Origin: a virus
DNA length: 27,441 bases
Reading direction: 5' to 3' (one strand)
Virus record (IMG/VR): IMGVR_UViG_3300010392_000921
Coordinates: 1 to 27,441 of that record
Position 1 is the first letter of the stretch. Each line of letters starts with the position of its first letter. Of this stretch, positions 13,456-22,413 are shown piece by piece. Under the pieces are notes generated by a model. That model saw only the letters and a list, made by a program, of their open reading frames with translations. It was not told the DNA's origin and made no database searches. Position numbers and translations under genes: made by a program.

Positions 13456-15224
13456 TGACTGTTGATGCTGGTAATATTGAATACTCAGTTGGCATAAACA
13501 CGACTGAAATGGACAAGGGCGCTAAAAAGGTTGAGTCAGGCGTAAATAAAATAAATACTCAAATGACCAAAGTTGCAGAGTCAACAAAAAAAGCTAATAG
13601 CGCACTGGGTCGAATGGGTAGAAACGCTGGTCAAGCTGGTATTCAAGTCCAGCAGTTTGTTGGTCAAATTCAAGGCGGTCAAGATGCGATGCTAGCTTTT
13701 GGGGCGCAAGCTGCTGACCTTGGTATTGTTTTAGGCTTACCTTTAGTCGGTGCCGTTGCTGGCCTTGGTGCTGCTGTTGTAGGAACGTTAATTCCTAGCT
13801 TGAGCGCTGCAAATGAAGAGGTTAAAGAAATACTACCTTCTATTGATGATTTAATAGAAAAAATGGAAACCTTAACTTTAGCACAGAAAGACTATGTTAA
13901 GTCTGAAATTGCAAAAACAATATCTCAAGAAAATAAAGAACTTCAAGAAAAGAATAATAGAATCGAATCGCTAATAAAAAGCAATCGATATTTGTTACGC
14001 GATGAAGAAAAGAATGCCGAACAAATTGACAAGCAAACTGACCAGTTAAGAAAGCTTAGAGCTGAAAGAGACCAGCTTGTTGAAAGCATTGACAAGCAAA
14101 GACAGGTGATTAGCGATTTAAACAAAGCAGAATCAAACAACGCTTCAAACTCTGTAACAACAGAAAATTCAATGGTTGAAAGAATCAGAGTTCTAGCTGA
14201 AATAAATAAAGCTCTAGACACTCAAGTTGCCACGCTTGGTATGTCAGAACGGGAGATGGCATTATACTCTGTAAGCTTGCTTGCTGTTGGTGACACTGAA
14301 AAATCAATAGTAGACGCTTTAAAGCAAAAAATAAATGCTCATTATGATGAAATTGACGCCATAAAAGCAAAAGAAGAAGAACAAAGAAAGGCGGAAAAAT
14401 ATCAACGCGAAGAGGAACGCAGATTAAGCTCATTATCCAGTAGAGGCGCAACAATTGGCCTAACTGATGAAGAAACTTTTAGATTGCAGCTAGAAAATCA
14501 AGACGCGATACTAAAAGAAATGCTAGAAGCTAGATTGATAACAGAGCAAGAATATATTGAGCGCAGAAATAATCTTTACAATCAAGGTAACAGTGAGTTA
14601 AGCGCAAGTTTTGAGTCGGTGCAAAATCAAGCTATAGGATCTTTAATGGCTGTAGTTACCGGAGCTCAAGATGGTAGAGAGGCAATAAGAAACCTAGCTT
14701 TAAGCATTACAACTCAATTAATCGGCGCACTAATAAAGCAAGGTATAACGTCAGTTTTAACCACAACAAAAACAGCAGCAGCACAGGTTAGCGCAAACGC
14801 TGCCATTACAGCTTCTGCCGTTCCCGCTGCGGCTGCAACATCTCTTGCAAGCTTTGGTTCTAACGCTCCGCCAGCAATAGCGGGCATAGCTGCGGTAAGC
14901 GCTGCGGCTGCTGGTCTTGCTGCAATAGGTGGCAGGGAAATGGGTGGCGCGGTTTCTGCTGGCTCAATGTATCGAGTCGGTGAACGCGGTCCTGAGATAT
15001 TTAGCGCCGGCGGTCAAAACTATATGATACCAGGTGAATCCGGGCAAGTTGTTAATAACAAAAATGCGTTTGGCGGTGGTCAACAGCAGCAGCCTGTTAT
15101 TAACCTAACATTTAACGCCGCTGGTTCAATAGATAAAGATTTTGAAAGCTTCGTAATAAATAATCAAGATCTAATTTACGCCTCAGTTTCTGCTGTTAAA
15201 TCTCAAAACGGGGAGTCTTTTTAA
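13455..15224 (+). CDS. Tape measure protein (589 aa)
   Basis: The longest helical protein of the tail block. Layout: N-terminal amphipathic region with the NKINTQMTKVAEST repeats, and a hydrophobic, Gly/Ala-rich membrane-like segment at about 86-116 (LGIVLGLPLVGAVAGLGAAV). A long charged coiled coil spans about 120-345. A second Ala-rich hydrophobic region lies at about 440-495. The C-terminal GERGPEIFSAGG box is typical of lambda-H-like tape measure proteins. It sets tail length: at about 0.15 nm per residue (known rule) 589 aa gives about 88 nm. It also helps DNA pass the inner membrane. Start overlaps the chaperone stop; the stop overlaps the next start. Confidence 0.9.
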   Translation: MTVDAGNIEYSVGINTTEMDKGAKKVESGVNKINTQMTKVAESTKKANSALGRMGRNAGQAGIQVQQFVGQIQGGQDAMLAFGAQAADLGIVLGLPLVGAVAGLGAAVVGTLIPSLSAANEEVKEILPSIDDLIEKMETLTLAQKDYVKSEIAKTISQENKELQEKNNRIESLIKSNRYLLRDEEKNAEQIDKQTDQLRKLRAERDQLVESIDKQRQVISDLNKAESNNASNSVTTENSMVERIRVLAEINKALDTQVATLGMSEREMALYSVSLLAVGDTEKSIVDALKQKINAHYDEIDAIKAKEEEQRKAEKYQREEERRLSSLSSRGATIGLTDEETFRLQLENQDAILKEMLEARLITEQEYIERRNNLYNQGNSELSASFESVQNQAIGSLMAVVTGAQDGREAIRNLALSITTQLIGALIKQGITSVLTTTKTAAAQVSANAAITASAVPAAAATSLASFGSNAPPAIAGIAAVSAAAAGLAAIGGREMGGAVSAGSMYRVGERGPEIFSAGGQNYMIPGESGQVVNNKNAFGGGQQQQPVINLTFNAAGSIDKDFESFVINNQDLIYASVSAVKSQNGESF

Positions 15225-15862
15225 TGGAATTTCCAACTTACTTTAGAAATACAAAAACACCTTATCCGCAAAGCAATACACCAACTTTGATTAGCGAAAC
15301 AAGAAGCTTAAAAACTTTAGCTAGAAAAATACCATCTCAACGATGGGAGTTTAGATTTGCAGGCCACACTTTAAATTACGATTGCGCAACTGGAAGAAAT
15401 GAAACGCTAGCTTTTGCTGCTGAGTTCACATCACTAGCGCAAGGCGGATTTGGTATATTTGACTACAGACCAAATGACATATTTTTAATGGCTAGCGGTT
15501 TAGATATTACAGTTACAACCGAAGTAACAAAAGGTGATGATGTGATAGAGATTGGTAGTCCTGCTGCTGGTGCTGATCCAACTGATAGCATTGTACCTGG
15601 AAAACTAATGAGGTTTTCAACTGCAGACAAGGTTTACATGATAACAGCGGTTGCAAATTTAGGTATAGTTAACGGTTTTAGACGTTATAGAGTTAATTTA
15701 AATACAGGCTCATTTCAAGATCAAGCTTTTGGAACTCGCATTATTGCAGACAGAACCATGAGAATAAAATTAAGATTGGATGGTGATATAATAGAGGGGC
15801 AAACTCCTAATATTAATTTTAATAAAACTGTTTACAGTTTTAAAATGATAGAGGTTATATAG
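15224..15862 (+). CDS. Distal tail / minor tail protein, probable (212 aa)
   Basis: Directly follows the tape measure gene, the usual slot for the distal tail (Dit- or lambda M-like) protein. The sequence has a beta-rich N-terminus (RSLKTLARKIPSQRWEFRFA), an LAFAAEFTSLAQGGFGIFDY segment around residues 65-85, and an inserted central domain with DDVIEIGSPAAGADP. C-terminal strands end YSFKMIEVI. The pattern 'R.eF.f.g......e...f.af..s..G.ggtF' is shared with distal tail hub proteins. Assignment is by context plus this pattern. Confidence 0.65.
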   Translation: MEFPTYFRNTKTPYPQSNTPTLISETRSLKTLARKIPSQRWEFRFAGHTLNYDCATGRNETLAFAAEFTSLAQGGFGIFDYRPNDIFLMASGLDITVTTEVTKGDDVIEIGSPAAGADPTDSIVPGKLMRFSTADKVYMITAVANLGIVNGFRRYRVNLNTGSFQDQAFGTRIIADRTMRIKLRLDGDIIEGQTPNINFNKTVYSFKMIEVI

Positions 15863-16416
15863 TGACAATACCTGCAGATGTCGCGAACAATCTAAATAAG
15901 CCGTTTGAATTATGCTATTTAATTAAAATAGAATTCAGCGGCTTAACGCTAGCTATAACTGATGCACCATTTGAAATAGATCACGATGGACTAACTTACA
16001 TACCAAGCGACCTACTTGTGTCTGTTGGCGATATTAAAAGCAGCTCAGAAACTAAGGTTAACACTACTAATTTAGCATTTAGCAGTGTCGATCAAACAAT
16101 TGTCGCGCTAATGCTTGCAAACAACCAGATCGGTAGAGATGTTTACATCTATCAAGTTTATTTTTATGAAGACAATTTGAGGCAATCTGGTACTTACGTA
16201 GAGGAAGTGTCAATAGGTGAGATTAGTGGATTTACAAATGCATCAGAAAGAGACTCAAGTTTGATTAGTTTAAGTATTTCAAGTTTGTATGCGGATTGGG
16301 AGCGCAAATCCGGGCGCGTAACAACAAATTCAAGTCAGCAGTTATATTACCCTAATGACTTAGGTATGGAGTGGGCAAACGCCGTTCAAAGTGATTTAAA
16401 ATGGGGTGCTAAATAA
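15862..16416 (+). CDS. Tail hub-associated protein, DUF2163/lambda L-like (184 aa)
   Basis: GTG start overlaps the upstream stop (TAGTG). Contains ELCYLIKIEFSGLTLAITDA then GLTYIPSDLLVSVGDIKSSS near the N-terminus. A C-terminal motif, DWERKSGRVTTNSSQQLYYP with NDLGMEWANAV after it, matches the 'R..GR.t..sq...yPgD.gfe.a' ending known from DUF2163 and lambda L-type tip proteins. In lambda, L binds an iron-sulfur cluster in the tail tip; I see no cysteine set here, so that feature is probably absent. It lies between the distal tail protein and the J-like gene, as expected. Confidence 0.72.
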   Translation: MTIPADVANNLNKPFELCYLIKIEFSGLTLAITDAPFEIDHDGLTYIPSDLLVSVGDIKSSSETKVNTTNLAFSSVDQTIVALMLANNQIGRDVYIYQVYFYEDNLRQSGTYVEEVSIGEISGFTNASERDSSLISLSISSLYADWERKSGRVTTNSSQQLYYPNDLGMEWANAVQSDLKWGAK

Positions 16417-18710
16417 TGTCTTTATTTAAGAAGTTAAGAAGATTAAGTAACAAGCTTGGCCTTGGTATACCAGATAAAATAGATGAGCTTTTCTCGCCAA
16501 AAATGCCAGCAAAAAAAGGGCTTAGAGTACAAAGACAGGGCTCTTCACTTCCTATACCTGTTGTTTATGGCACTCAATTTGTCGGCGGTATTGTTGTTCA
16601 TAAATACGTCACTGATGGATCAACAAAAAACAGGTTTTTAAATGTTATAGTAGTTTTTTGCGAAGGTGAAATTGACGCCTTTGAGGAAATATTTTTTGAT
16701 GGCGTTAGCTGGGAAGATGAGCGCTTTAAAGATAACAGAGACGGCACCAGATGGTTCATAGCATCTCTTCTTGAGGGCGCACCTTCTCAAATATCCACAC
16801 TACCCATTGATAACATTCCGAACTGGACAGATAAGCACAACCTTAACGGTTTAGCTTGGGGTTATTTTAGGTTTGAGCAAGATAAAGACCAAACAATATG
16901 GAGTGGTGAGCCAAAAATAACCGCCAGAGTTAGAGGTAAAAAGATATTTGACCCTAGAGCAAATACAACCGCTTATTCTGATAACCCAGCCCTATGCCTT
17001 CGTGATTATTTAACTAATCCGATTTATGGTAAAAATATACCAACAAGCAGAATTGATGATGCCGCATTTATTAATGCTGCAAATAACTGCGATCAAGTTA
17101 TAGACTCAGTGGAGCAAACTGTAACTCGCTCTTTTTACGATGAGGAAAGTGGTACTTATATAACATTACCATCTGAGACCACCTTTGTAGATATTACAAA
17201 GCATACTTGTAACTTAACCATCGATACAAGCAACAGTATTTTTGATAATGTAAAAATACTATTAAACACGTTCAGAGGTCTGCTTCCACCAAAATTTATT
17301 TTAAGCCCAATAATAGAAGAAGCTGGAAGCCCTTCGTTTACGTTTGATGATGACATAATTGAAAGTGACGTCATTATTAAATCACCTAATCTCAACCAGC
17401 GATATAATAGAGTTACGGTTAGGTTTCCAAATGAACTTTCACCCACATTTGATGATGACGAAGCATTCTGGCCTGCTACAGATTCAGCTATATACCAAAC
17501 TTTTTTAAGTGAAGATAACGGTAAGCTTTTAGAGAAAACGTTTGATTTTAACGGTATAAATAACATGGCTGAAGCTCAGCAGATGGCTGAGTTTTTATGC
17601 AAAAAATCAAGGTTTCAGTTATCCACAACAATCACAGCTAACCCAATATCGAACCAAGTTGAGGTTGGTGATATTGTCGGATTAACAAACCTTGACAACG
17701 GTTATACAAACAAGCCTTTCAGAGTTAAATCTAAAACACAACTGTCAGACAATTTATTTAGGTTTGAGCTTTTAGAGCATGAAAATAATATTTATCCGTG
17801 GGAGGATAAGGCCTACAACGAAATAGACGGGGGCACTTGGCTTGGTGACCCTGGCGATGTTGGTGTTGTTGAGGAGTTAACCTTTGTAAAAGATTTAAGT
17901 CTCTCATCGACAGGAACTTTAACTTGGAAAGCTGACAATGACTCTTTTATTGATGGTTACATTGTAGAGACTAGGCTGGTTTTAGATGAAAATGGAGATA
18001 AACCAACAAACGAAGCTGGTCAAGAGGTTGATTTTATAATCATAGAAAGAGTTGATACTGTTTCGGAAAGTTACACTATACCATTGCTGACAAAATCAAC
18101 GTATCAATTTTTTGTTTACATAAGGTCGACCGTTGGCAACACTGGTTTACCAAGCTCAATAGAAGTTTTAGTTGCTAACCCTCCAGAGCCAGACGGTATA
18201 ACATTTGAAGCAGATAACTTTGAAATTAGAGCTAGTGCTTTTTTTGATCCAGACCCAAACGTGGGTCAAGGGGATCAAGGTGTTGGGACAAGCTTTCAGT
18301 TCGCTATAAGTGACACCGCAAACCCTAGTGAGCCAACTGGATCAATTACATTTGTAAACCTCTCACCAGAAACCACCTATACTATTTTTGCGCGTTCAGT
18401 TAACGCTTACGGTGTTTCGCCTTGGATTAGTCAAGAGGTTCAGACTTTAAAAGATGGCTCAAGAATAGTTGAAGTTATCGGTGATGATATTTCAGATGTT
18501 ATTTTGCCTGATGTAATTGACGCGGTGCAAGATGATTTGCAGCAAATTGTAACTGACTCGCTTGTTGACTACCCGACTAAATTAGAGGTTACAGAAGAGA
18601 TAAATAATTCCATAGGGTTAATCAACAACGCCTTCAATGAGGACCCGAGATTAACTCCTATAGAGGTTATCAACAATATACTTGAAATTACGACACTGAA
18701 GGTAATGTAA
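16416..18710 (+). CDS. Tail tip (host specificity, J-like) protein, N-terminal part before frameshift (764 aa)
   Basis: Begins MSLFKKLRRLSNKLGLGIPD and contains GSSLPIPVVYGTQFVGGIVV (about residues 42-62). This is the 'r.gs..piPvvYG...vgG.iv' opening of lambda-J-like tip attachment proteins (phage-tail_3 family). The hub domain runs to about 485. Two fibronectin-III-like domains follow at about 487-593 and 594-680 (with LSPETTYTIFARSVNAYGVS). A helical region then leads into the frameshift. The frame ends at the TAA at 18708-18710, but the reading continues in the -1 frame without interruption to 20482, so this is the 5' part of a split gene. Expected intact size about 1355 aa. The J protein forms the tail tip and determines receptor binding. 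Confidence 0.85.
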   Translation: MSLFKKLRRLSNKLGLGIPDKIDELFSPKMPAKKGLRVQRQGSSLPIPVVYGTQFVGGIVVHKYVTDGSTKNRFLNVIVVFCEGEIDAFEEIFFDGVSWEDERFKDNRDGTRWFIASLLEGAPSQISTLPIDNIPNWTDKHNLNGLAWGYFRFEQDKDQTIWSGEPKITARVRGKKIFDPRANTTAYSDNPALCLRDYLTNPIYGKNIPTSRIDDAAFINAANNCDQVIDSVEQTVTRSFYDEESGTYITLPSETTFVDITKHTCNLTIDTSNSIFDNVKILLNTFRGLLPPKFILSPIIEEAGSPSFTFDDDIIESDVIIKSPNLNQRYNRVTVRFPNELSPTFDDDEAFWPATDSAIYQTFLSEDNGKLLEKTFDFNGINNMAEAQQMAEFLCKKSRFQLSTTITANPISNQVEVGDIVGLTNLDNGYTNKPFRVKSKTQLSDNLFRFELLEHENNIYPWEDKAYNEIDGGTWLGDPGDVGVVEELTFVKDLSLSSTGTLTWKADNDSFIDGYIVETRLVLDENGDKPTNEAGQEVDFIIIERVDTVSESYTIPLLTKSTYQFFVYIRSTVGNTGLPSSIEVLVANPPEPDGITFEADNFEIRASAFFDPDPNVGQGDQGVGTSFQFAISDTANPSEPTGSITFVNLSPETTYTIFARSVNAYGVSPWISQEVQTLKDGSRIVEVIGDDISDVILPDVIDAVQDDLQQIVTDSLVDYPTKLEVTEEINNSIGLINNAFNEDPRLTPIEVINNILEITTLKVM

Positions 18711-20482
18711 AAACCGAATCACTAGAAAGAAAGACGCAAGTAAACAGTCTGCAAACAGAAATAAACGGAAATACTGCAAGTATTGTTGAAATAAACACGG
18801 TTGTTTCTGATCTTGATAGCTCAACTGCTGCACAGTTTACAGCGCTTCAAACAAGAGTTGACGATAACGAGTCTAGTATAGTAGAGATAAATCTTTCTGT
18901 AAGCGATTTAGAGTCATCTGTTGCACAGCAATTTACACAAATACAAGCTTCAGTTGATGGTAACTCAGCAAGCATAACAAGCGTTTCAACTGCGCTTGCA
19001 ACAGAAACGACCACTAGGGCAACGCAAGTTTCACAACTGCAAGCAACTGATAACAACATAATTAGCCAAATAAATCAGGTTGAATCAGATGTAGAGGGGA
19101 ATTTTAGCTCTATAAGTGCGATTCAAGCGACAATAGATAATCCCGTTACAGGTCTAAGCGCCACGTATGGGTTAGCACAATCAGCAGAATCAAAAGCAGA
19201 TGGTAATACAACATCCATAACAGCGCTAACAAACAAGGTTGAAGACCCAGATAGCGGACTTTCAGCTACTTTTAGCCTTGCATCTCAAGCAAAAATAACG
19301 GCAGATGGTAACACTACATCCATAACAGCGCTAACAAACAAAGTTGACGACCCAGACAACGGACTTTCAGCTACTTTTAGCCTTGCATCTCAAGCAAAAA
19401 TAACGGCAGATGGTAACGCATCATCCATAGCGGGCCTTGACACTAGAGTAACAAGCGCTGAGGGAACAGCAAATGCGGCTTTAACTCTTTCATCGAGCAT
19501 TGACTCAAGCTTGAATGAATATAGAGCAAGCGCACAAATAAAAGTAGATGCTCAGGGTAACGCTGGTTTTATACAGCTTGACGCAACTCCATCAGTTACG
19601 CAAATAAGATTTGAGAGCGACCAGTTTATATTGCAGCAAAACGGAGTTCCGAAGGTTTTCTTTGATAACACAGAAAGCCAATACAAGTTTATAGGGATAG
19701 GGGACTTTACGGTTGTTGATTCACCCATAATTGACTCTCAAGATATTACCGCGACAAACGCAATATTAACTAAAAATATATCTGTTAGTGGTAGATGTAT
19801 CACTGATTTTATTGTTGACGCCGGAAAGCAGATAACAGCGCAAAAAATAGAATGCACAGAGACTGATAGCACTAGATTTGTTGGTAGAGATTTAAACTTA
19901 TCAGGAACAACAACAAACGCCAGAGCTTTAATTGTCAATACGGGTGCTGGTGATGGTGTTGACGCTGCATCAACTGGTGGTGGTTTTGCTTTTTACGCCT
20001 CGCAAGGTGGTTACGGCCCGTTTACAGGCTCTCACGAAGGGTTAGTTAAAAAGGGGTTTAAAGCTGAGGTTGGTGATTTAATTTGTGACGGTGATTTAAT
20101 TCACATTGCCGATGTAAGCAACGCGATACTTGAATCAAAATTGTCAACAGAGAAAAATGACCCTTCAATATCTGGCGCTTTTGTATCATTGAGGCCAGTA
20201 AATAATAGTAAACTTCCTGCAGGACTTAGGGGGTTTAGCGGTGACTTATCTAATTATGATATAATTACATTTAATTCAATTGGCGAAGGTGTAATTAATG
20301 TCTGCGGTCAAAATGGAGACATAAAAGCCGGTGATTATATATGCTCTAGCTCATTACCGGGTAAGGGTATGAAGCAAGATGAAAATACAATGAAAAATTA
20401 CACAATAGCAAAAGCTAGACACTCAGTATCTTTTAAAGGTAATGAAACAAAACAGTTAGCTGTAAAATATTTAGGTGGTTAA
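18686..20482 (+). pseudogene. J-like tail tip protein, C-terminal part displaced by a frameshift (-1 frame relative to 16416)
   Basis: This frame opens at 18686, after a TGA at 18683-18685, and runs without a stop to 20482. It lacks any ATG, GTG or TTG until 19511, so it cannot be a separate gene; it continues the J-like gene. It reads NYDTEGNVKTESLERKTQVN and then coiled-coil repeats like DUF1983 regions of J proteins. A beta-rich tip (NAGFIQLDATPSVTQIRFES) and a GDYICSSSLPGKGMKQDE box near the end follow, as in C-terminal phage fibre chaperone/peptidase-like domains. Adding one A to the AAA run at 18685-18687 would fuse the two parts. No classical slippery heptamer is present in the overlap, so a real mutation or an assembly/sequencing error is more likely than programmed frameshifting. 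Confidence 0.8.
19091..19450 (+). repeat. 105-bp (35-aa) tandem repeats inside the J-like coding region
   Basis: Three units at 19091-19195, 19196-19300 and 19301-19405 plus a partial fourth to about 19450. Units 2 and 3 are nearly identical in DNA (the ADGNTTSITALTNKV part and GLSATFSLASQAKIT); unit 1 is diverged in the same period. They encode a coiled-coil shaft, so copy number would set fibre length; near-identity suggests recent duplication or homogenisation. Confidence 0.9.
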
Positions 20483-21475
20483 ATGTCAAGTCTTTACAGA
20501 TTAGAGTTTTTAAAATCAGCAAGTGTTAATGTTGCAAACGGCAGTGACACCATAACAGTCACTGGTAATGTTGACTGTTCAACGGTTTACCAGGGTACAG
20601 CTATATTTATAAATGACTTTCAAGTTGTTGAGGCTGTATCTGGTACAGGTATTAACCCAGCCACAGGGGAATCTAGCATAACGCTTAGATCTGCATGGAA
20701 TAGACCAAGCGTTACGGCTGGCACCCTTGTCGGCTTCAATAGTATTGAAGGGTTAAATAGCGCAGTAACAAGGCTTAACGAGGTAATAAAATCTGTCCCC
20801 GATTTCACAAACGTAACTGGTGAAGGTCTTCTTTATAAGGACAATGCCGGCGCATACACCCTTAAAGCCCTTACGGCTTACGCTGAAACCATACTTGCAG
20901 CCACAAATTCCAGTGATGCAAGAAATATTCTAGGTATTATCTCAGCAACAAGCACCGCTGAAGGACTTGTAAGGCTATCTACTCAAGCGGAGGCTTTAGC
21001 TTTAGTTAACGATACAACGTCAATGACTCCGCTAAAAACATCGCAGCAAGTAAATCAAAAGATAGCACAAGAAAATGTTTACACATTATCGCCAAACTCT
21101 ATTTTCAAAAAACAAAACTCAGATCTTGAGGGTGGTGAAATAAGAATGGAGCTTGCCGATAATGCAACTATTGACGGTCCAGTCGTAATAGATGTGATTT
21201 CAAACAACATTAGAATACGTGAAGGCTCTGGCACAGCTAGGGGTGCTTTTTTAAATATTGAAGCTTGCGCCGCTGGTTCATCCTCGGTTATGTACCACTC
21301 AGGTATTAAGCTGCAAGCTAGCGAGCTTGAATCTTACACTATTGGAACACTTCCAAGTGCAGCAGCTAATAACAGAAGGGCTATATACGTTTCAGATTTG
21401 TCTGGTGGTGCCGCGCCTTGCTTTAGTAATGGAACAAATTGGTTACGATATTCAGACAACACAATAGCGAGTTAA
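20483..21475 (+). CDS. Tail fibre protein (330 aa)
   Basis: Begins right after the J-like stop with AGGTGG as ribosome site. The N-terminal beta region (residues 1-95) resembles tail-attachment domains. Helical linkers and a shaft segment follow at about 155-185 with TAEGLVRLSTQAEALALVND, the 'GivrLaT..ea..g.....a.TP' motif of many tail fibres. The C-terminal tip reads ELESYTIGTLPSAAANNRRA then IYVSDLSGGAAPCFSNGTNW, a compact ending common to marine-phage fibres. Probably a trimer attached to the tip complex. Its C-terminal region is the natural candidate for receptor binding. Confidence 0.8.
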   Translation: MSSLYRLEFLKSASVNVANGSDTITVTGNVDCSTVYQGTAIFINDFQVVEAVSGTGINPATGESSITLRSAWNRPSVTAGTLVGFNSIEGLNSAVTRLNEVIKSVPDFTNVTGEGLLYKDNAGAYTLKALTAYAETILAATNSSDARNILGIISATSTAEGLVRLSTQAEALALVNDTTSMTPLKTSQQVNQKIAQENVYTLSPNSIFKKQNSDLEGGEIRMELADNATIDGPVVIDVISNNIRIREGSGTARGAFLNIEACAAGSSSVMYHSGIKLQASELESYTIGTLPSAAANNRRAIYVSDLSGGAAPCFSNGTNWLRYSDNTIAS

Positions 21476-21477
21476 TT

Positions 21478-21675
21478 ATGATTGAAAAAAAAGAAATACC
21501 TTACGAGTTTTTAGTGAGAATTAATGATGGCGAAATATCTGGAGCGCATGTAAGAAGACTTGAAGTTGTTAAGGATTCTGAAACCGGTGAAGTTTACAGT
21601 GCAAAAGAGCTGCCAGCAGAAGCTATAAATTTAACACAAGAAGAGTTAAACATGATTAAATCGAGGTTAGTATGA
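21478..21675 (+). CDS. Small unknown protein after the tail fibre gene (65 aa)
   Basis: I use the ATG at 21478, three bases after the fibre stop; longer versions beginning at 21439 run back into the fibre gene. The product, MIEKKEIPYEFLVRINDGEI onward, is acidic. It has GAHVRRLEVVKDSETGEVYS in the middle and a helix EAINLTQEELNMIKSRLV at the end. Its size and place suit a tail fibre assembly/chaperone-type helper, but no family is recognised. The stop overlaps the ATG of the lipoprotein gene at 21672. Confidence 0.68.
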   Translation: MIEKKEIPYEFLVRINDGEISGAHVRRLEVVKDSETGEVYSAKELPAEAINLTQEELNMIKSRLV

Positions 21676-21977
21676 GAATTTTAGTTTTGTTTTTTGTGGT
21701 GTTACTAGCTGGTTGTTAGTCAATGGGCGTAACAGAATACGAGCTTGAGCCAATTGTAAAATCAGATGGATCCGTTGTTTGTTGTAAGGCTACAGTTTAC
21801 AACTCCAAAGATTACGATCAGCTTAAATTTAAATTCAAGGTTGATAAAGATGGAAATATTGAAGCTGTACTTGATGAAAAAGGTGTAAATTCTAGCGACC
21901 CCGCATCTATTGGCGCTGAGAATAACGGGAAAATGCTTGATGCTATTAACAAGTTGATACCTTTAACTGGTGGCTAA
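21672..21977 (+). pseudogene. Lipoprotein with in-frame amber codon directly after the lipobox (101 codons)
   Basis: ATG at 21672 opens MRILVLFFVVLLAGC, a textbook lipoprotein signal peptide with the lipobox L-A-G-C, overlapping the preceding gene. The next codon (21717-21719) is TAG, then SMGVTEYELEPIVKSDGS and so on to 21977 in the same frame. Replacing TAG by CAG would give LLAGCQSMG, the usual start of a mature lipoprotein, so a C-to-T nonsense change, suppression/readthrough, or a base-call error is likely. The ATG at 21723 could restart translation but would yield a cytoplasmic protein of 84 aa. The mature part is charged, with a VVCCKATVYNSKDYDQLKFK core; function unknown, candidate outer-membrane exclusion or lysis accessory protein. 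Confidence 0.8.
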
Positions 21978-21978
21978 C

Positions 21979-22395
21979 ATGTTTTACTCTAAAAGGCATG
22001 ACCAGCAATTCAGAGTGATTAACGTAAAAACTCAATCTGTTTTTAATTTTGTTGAAAAGATAAAAGCTACTGACGGTAAGGTATTGGGTTACGTAGTTAA
22101 GGAAAATCTAGCTTACTGGTCTGAACGTTACAAAAAATGGGTGACAATTAAAGCCGGTGATAAGTCTGACGGAGCAACAAAGGCACCAGATATTAATAGC
22201 TGGTGCTGGCTAATTCATGATGACCTGTGTAACTTTGGCGTTTTTGAGGATGGTACTAAATGCAACAACTGGCAAGCTTCTATGATACTTAGTGACATTC
22301 TTTCTACTGAAGGTCGATGGTTTAGATCTAAAACATGGCTTATGGCAACTTGGATTTTCGGCGGCGGAAAAGCTAGGGAGAATGGTATGTTTTAG
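21979..22395 (+). CDS. DUF1353-like phage protein (138 aa)
   Basis: I use the ATG at 21979, one base after the preceding stop; a GTG at 21970 is possible. Contains KWVTIKAGDKSDGATKAPDI then WCWLIHDDLCNFGVFEDG, the 'G..tDGaS.P......iHD.ly' signature of DUF1353, a family common near phage lysis genes and of unknown biochemical role. The C-terminal part (SDILSTEGRWFRSKTWLMAT) is hydrophobic and helical. It is the last gene of the tail block; the hairpin at 22390-22413 overlaps its stop codon. Confidence 0.75.
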   Translation: MFYSKRHDQQFRVINVKTQSVFNFVEKIKATDGKVLGYVVKENLAYWSERYKKWVTIKAGDKSDGATKAPDINSWCWLIHDDLCNFGVFEDGTKCNNWQASMILSDILSTEGRWFRSKTWLMATWIFGGGKARENGMF

Positions 22396-22413
22396 CGCTT
22401 AATTGCGCTAAAA
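22390..22413. other. Inverted repeat between convergent genes
   Basis: TTTTAGCGC (22390-22398) and GCGCTAAAA (22405-22413) form a 9-bp stem with a TTAATT loop. It spans the stops of the plus-strand gene ending at 22395 and the minus-strand gene ending at 22408. There is no T-tract outside the stem on either strand, so it is not a standard terminator, although it may still terminate weakly or stabilise mRNA ends. Confidence 0.6.

Noticed and set aside
13380-13460. Lambda G/GT-type frameshift between tail chaperone and tape measure
   Set aside because: The chaperone frame ends at the tape measure start, with no second overlapping ORF and no slippery site.
18686-18710. Programmed -1 frameshifting in the J-like gene
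   Set aside because: No slippery heptamer in the overlap and J genes are not known for this; a one-base indel in an A-run explains it more simply.
18651-19059. Two minus-strand ORFs (18651-18833 and 18847-19059)
   Set aside because: They are antisense to the J-like coding sequence, which is open without interruption in the -1 frame across this stretch.
19091-19450. CRISPR-like array
   Set aside because: The repeats are contiguous, in frame and coding, with no spacers.
21717-21719. Genome-wide amber recoding
   Set aside because: TAG ends several other genes (stops at 1846-1848, 8136-8138, 15860-15862) at well-spaced junctions, so TAG is a normal stop here.
22390-22413. Rho-independent terminator
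   Set aside because: The stem is good but there is no T-tract after it on either strand; kept only as an inverted repeat.
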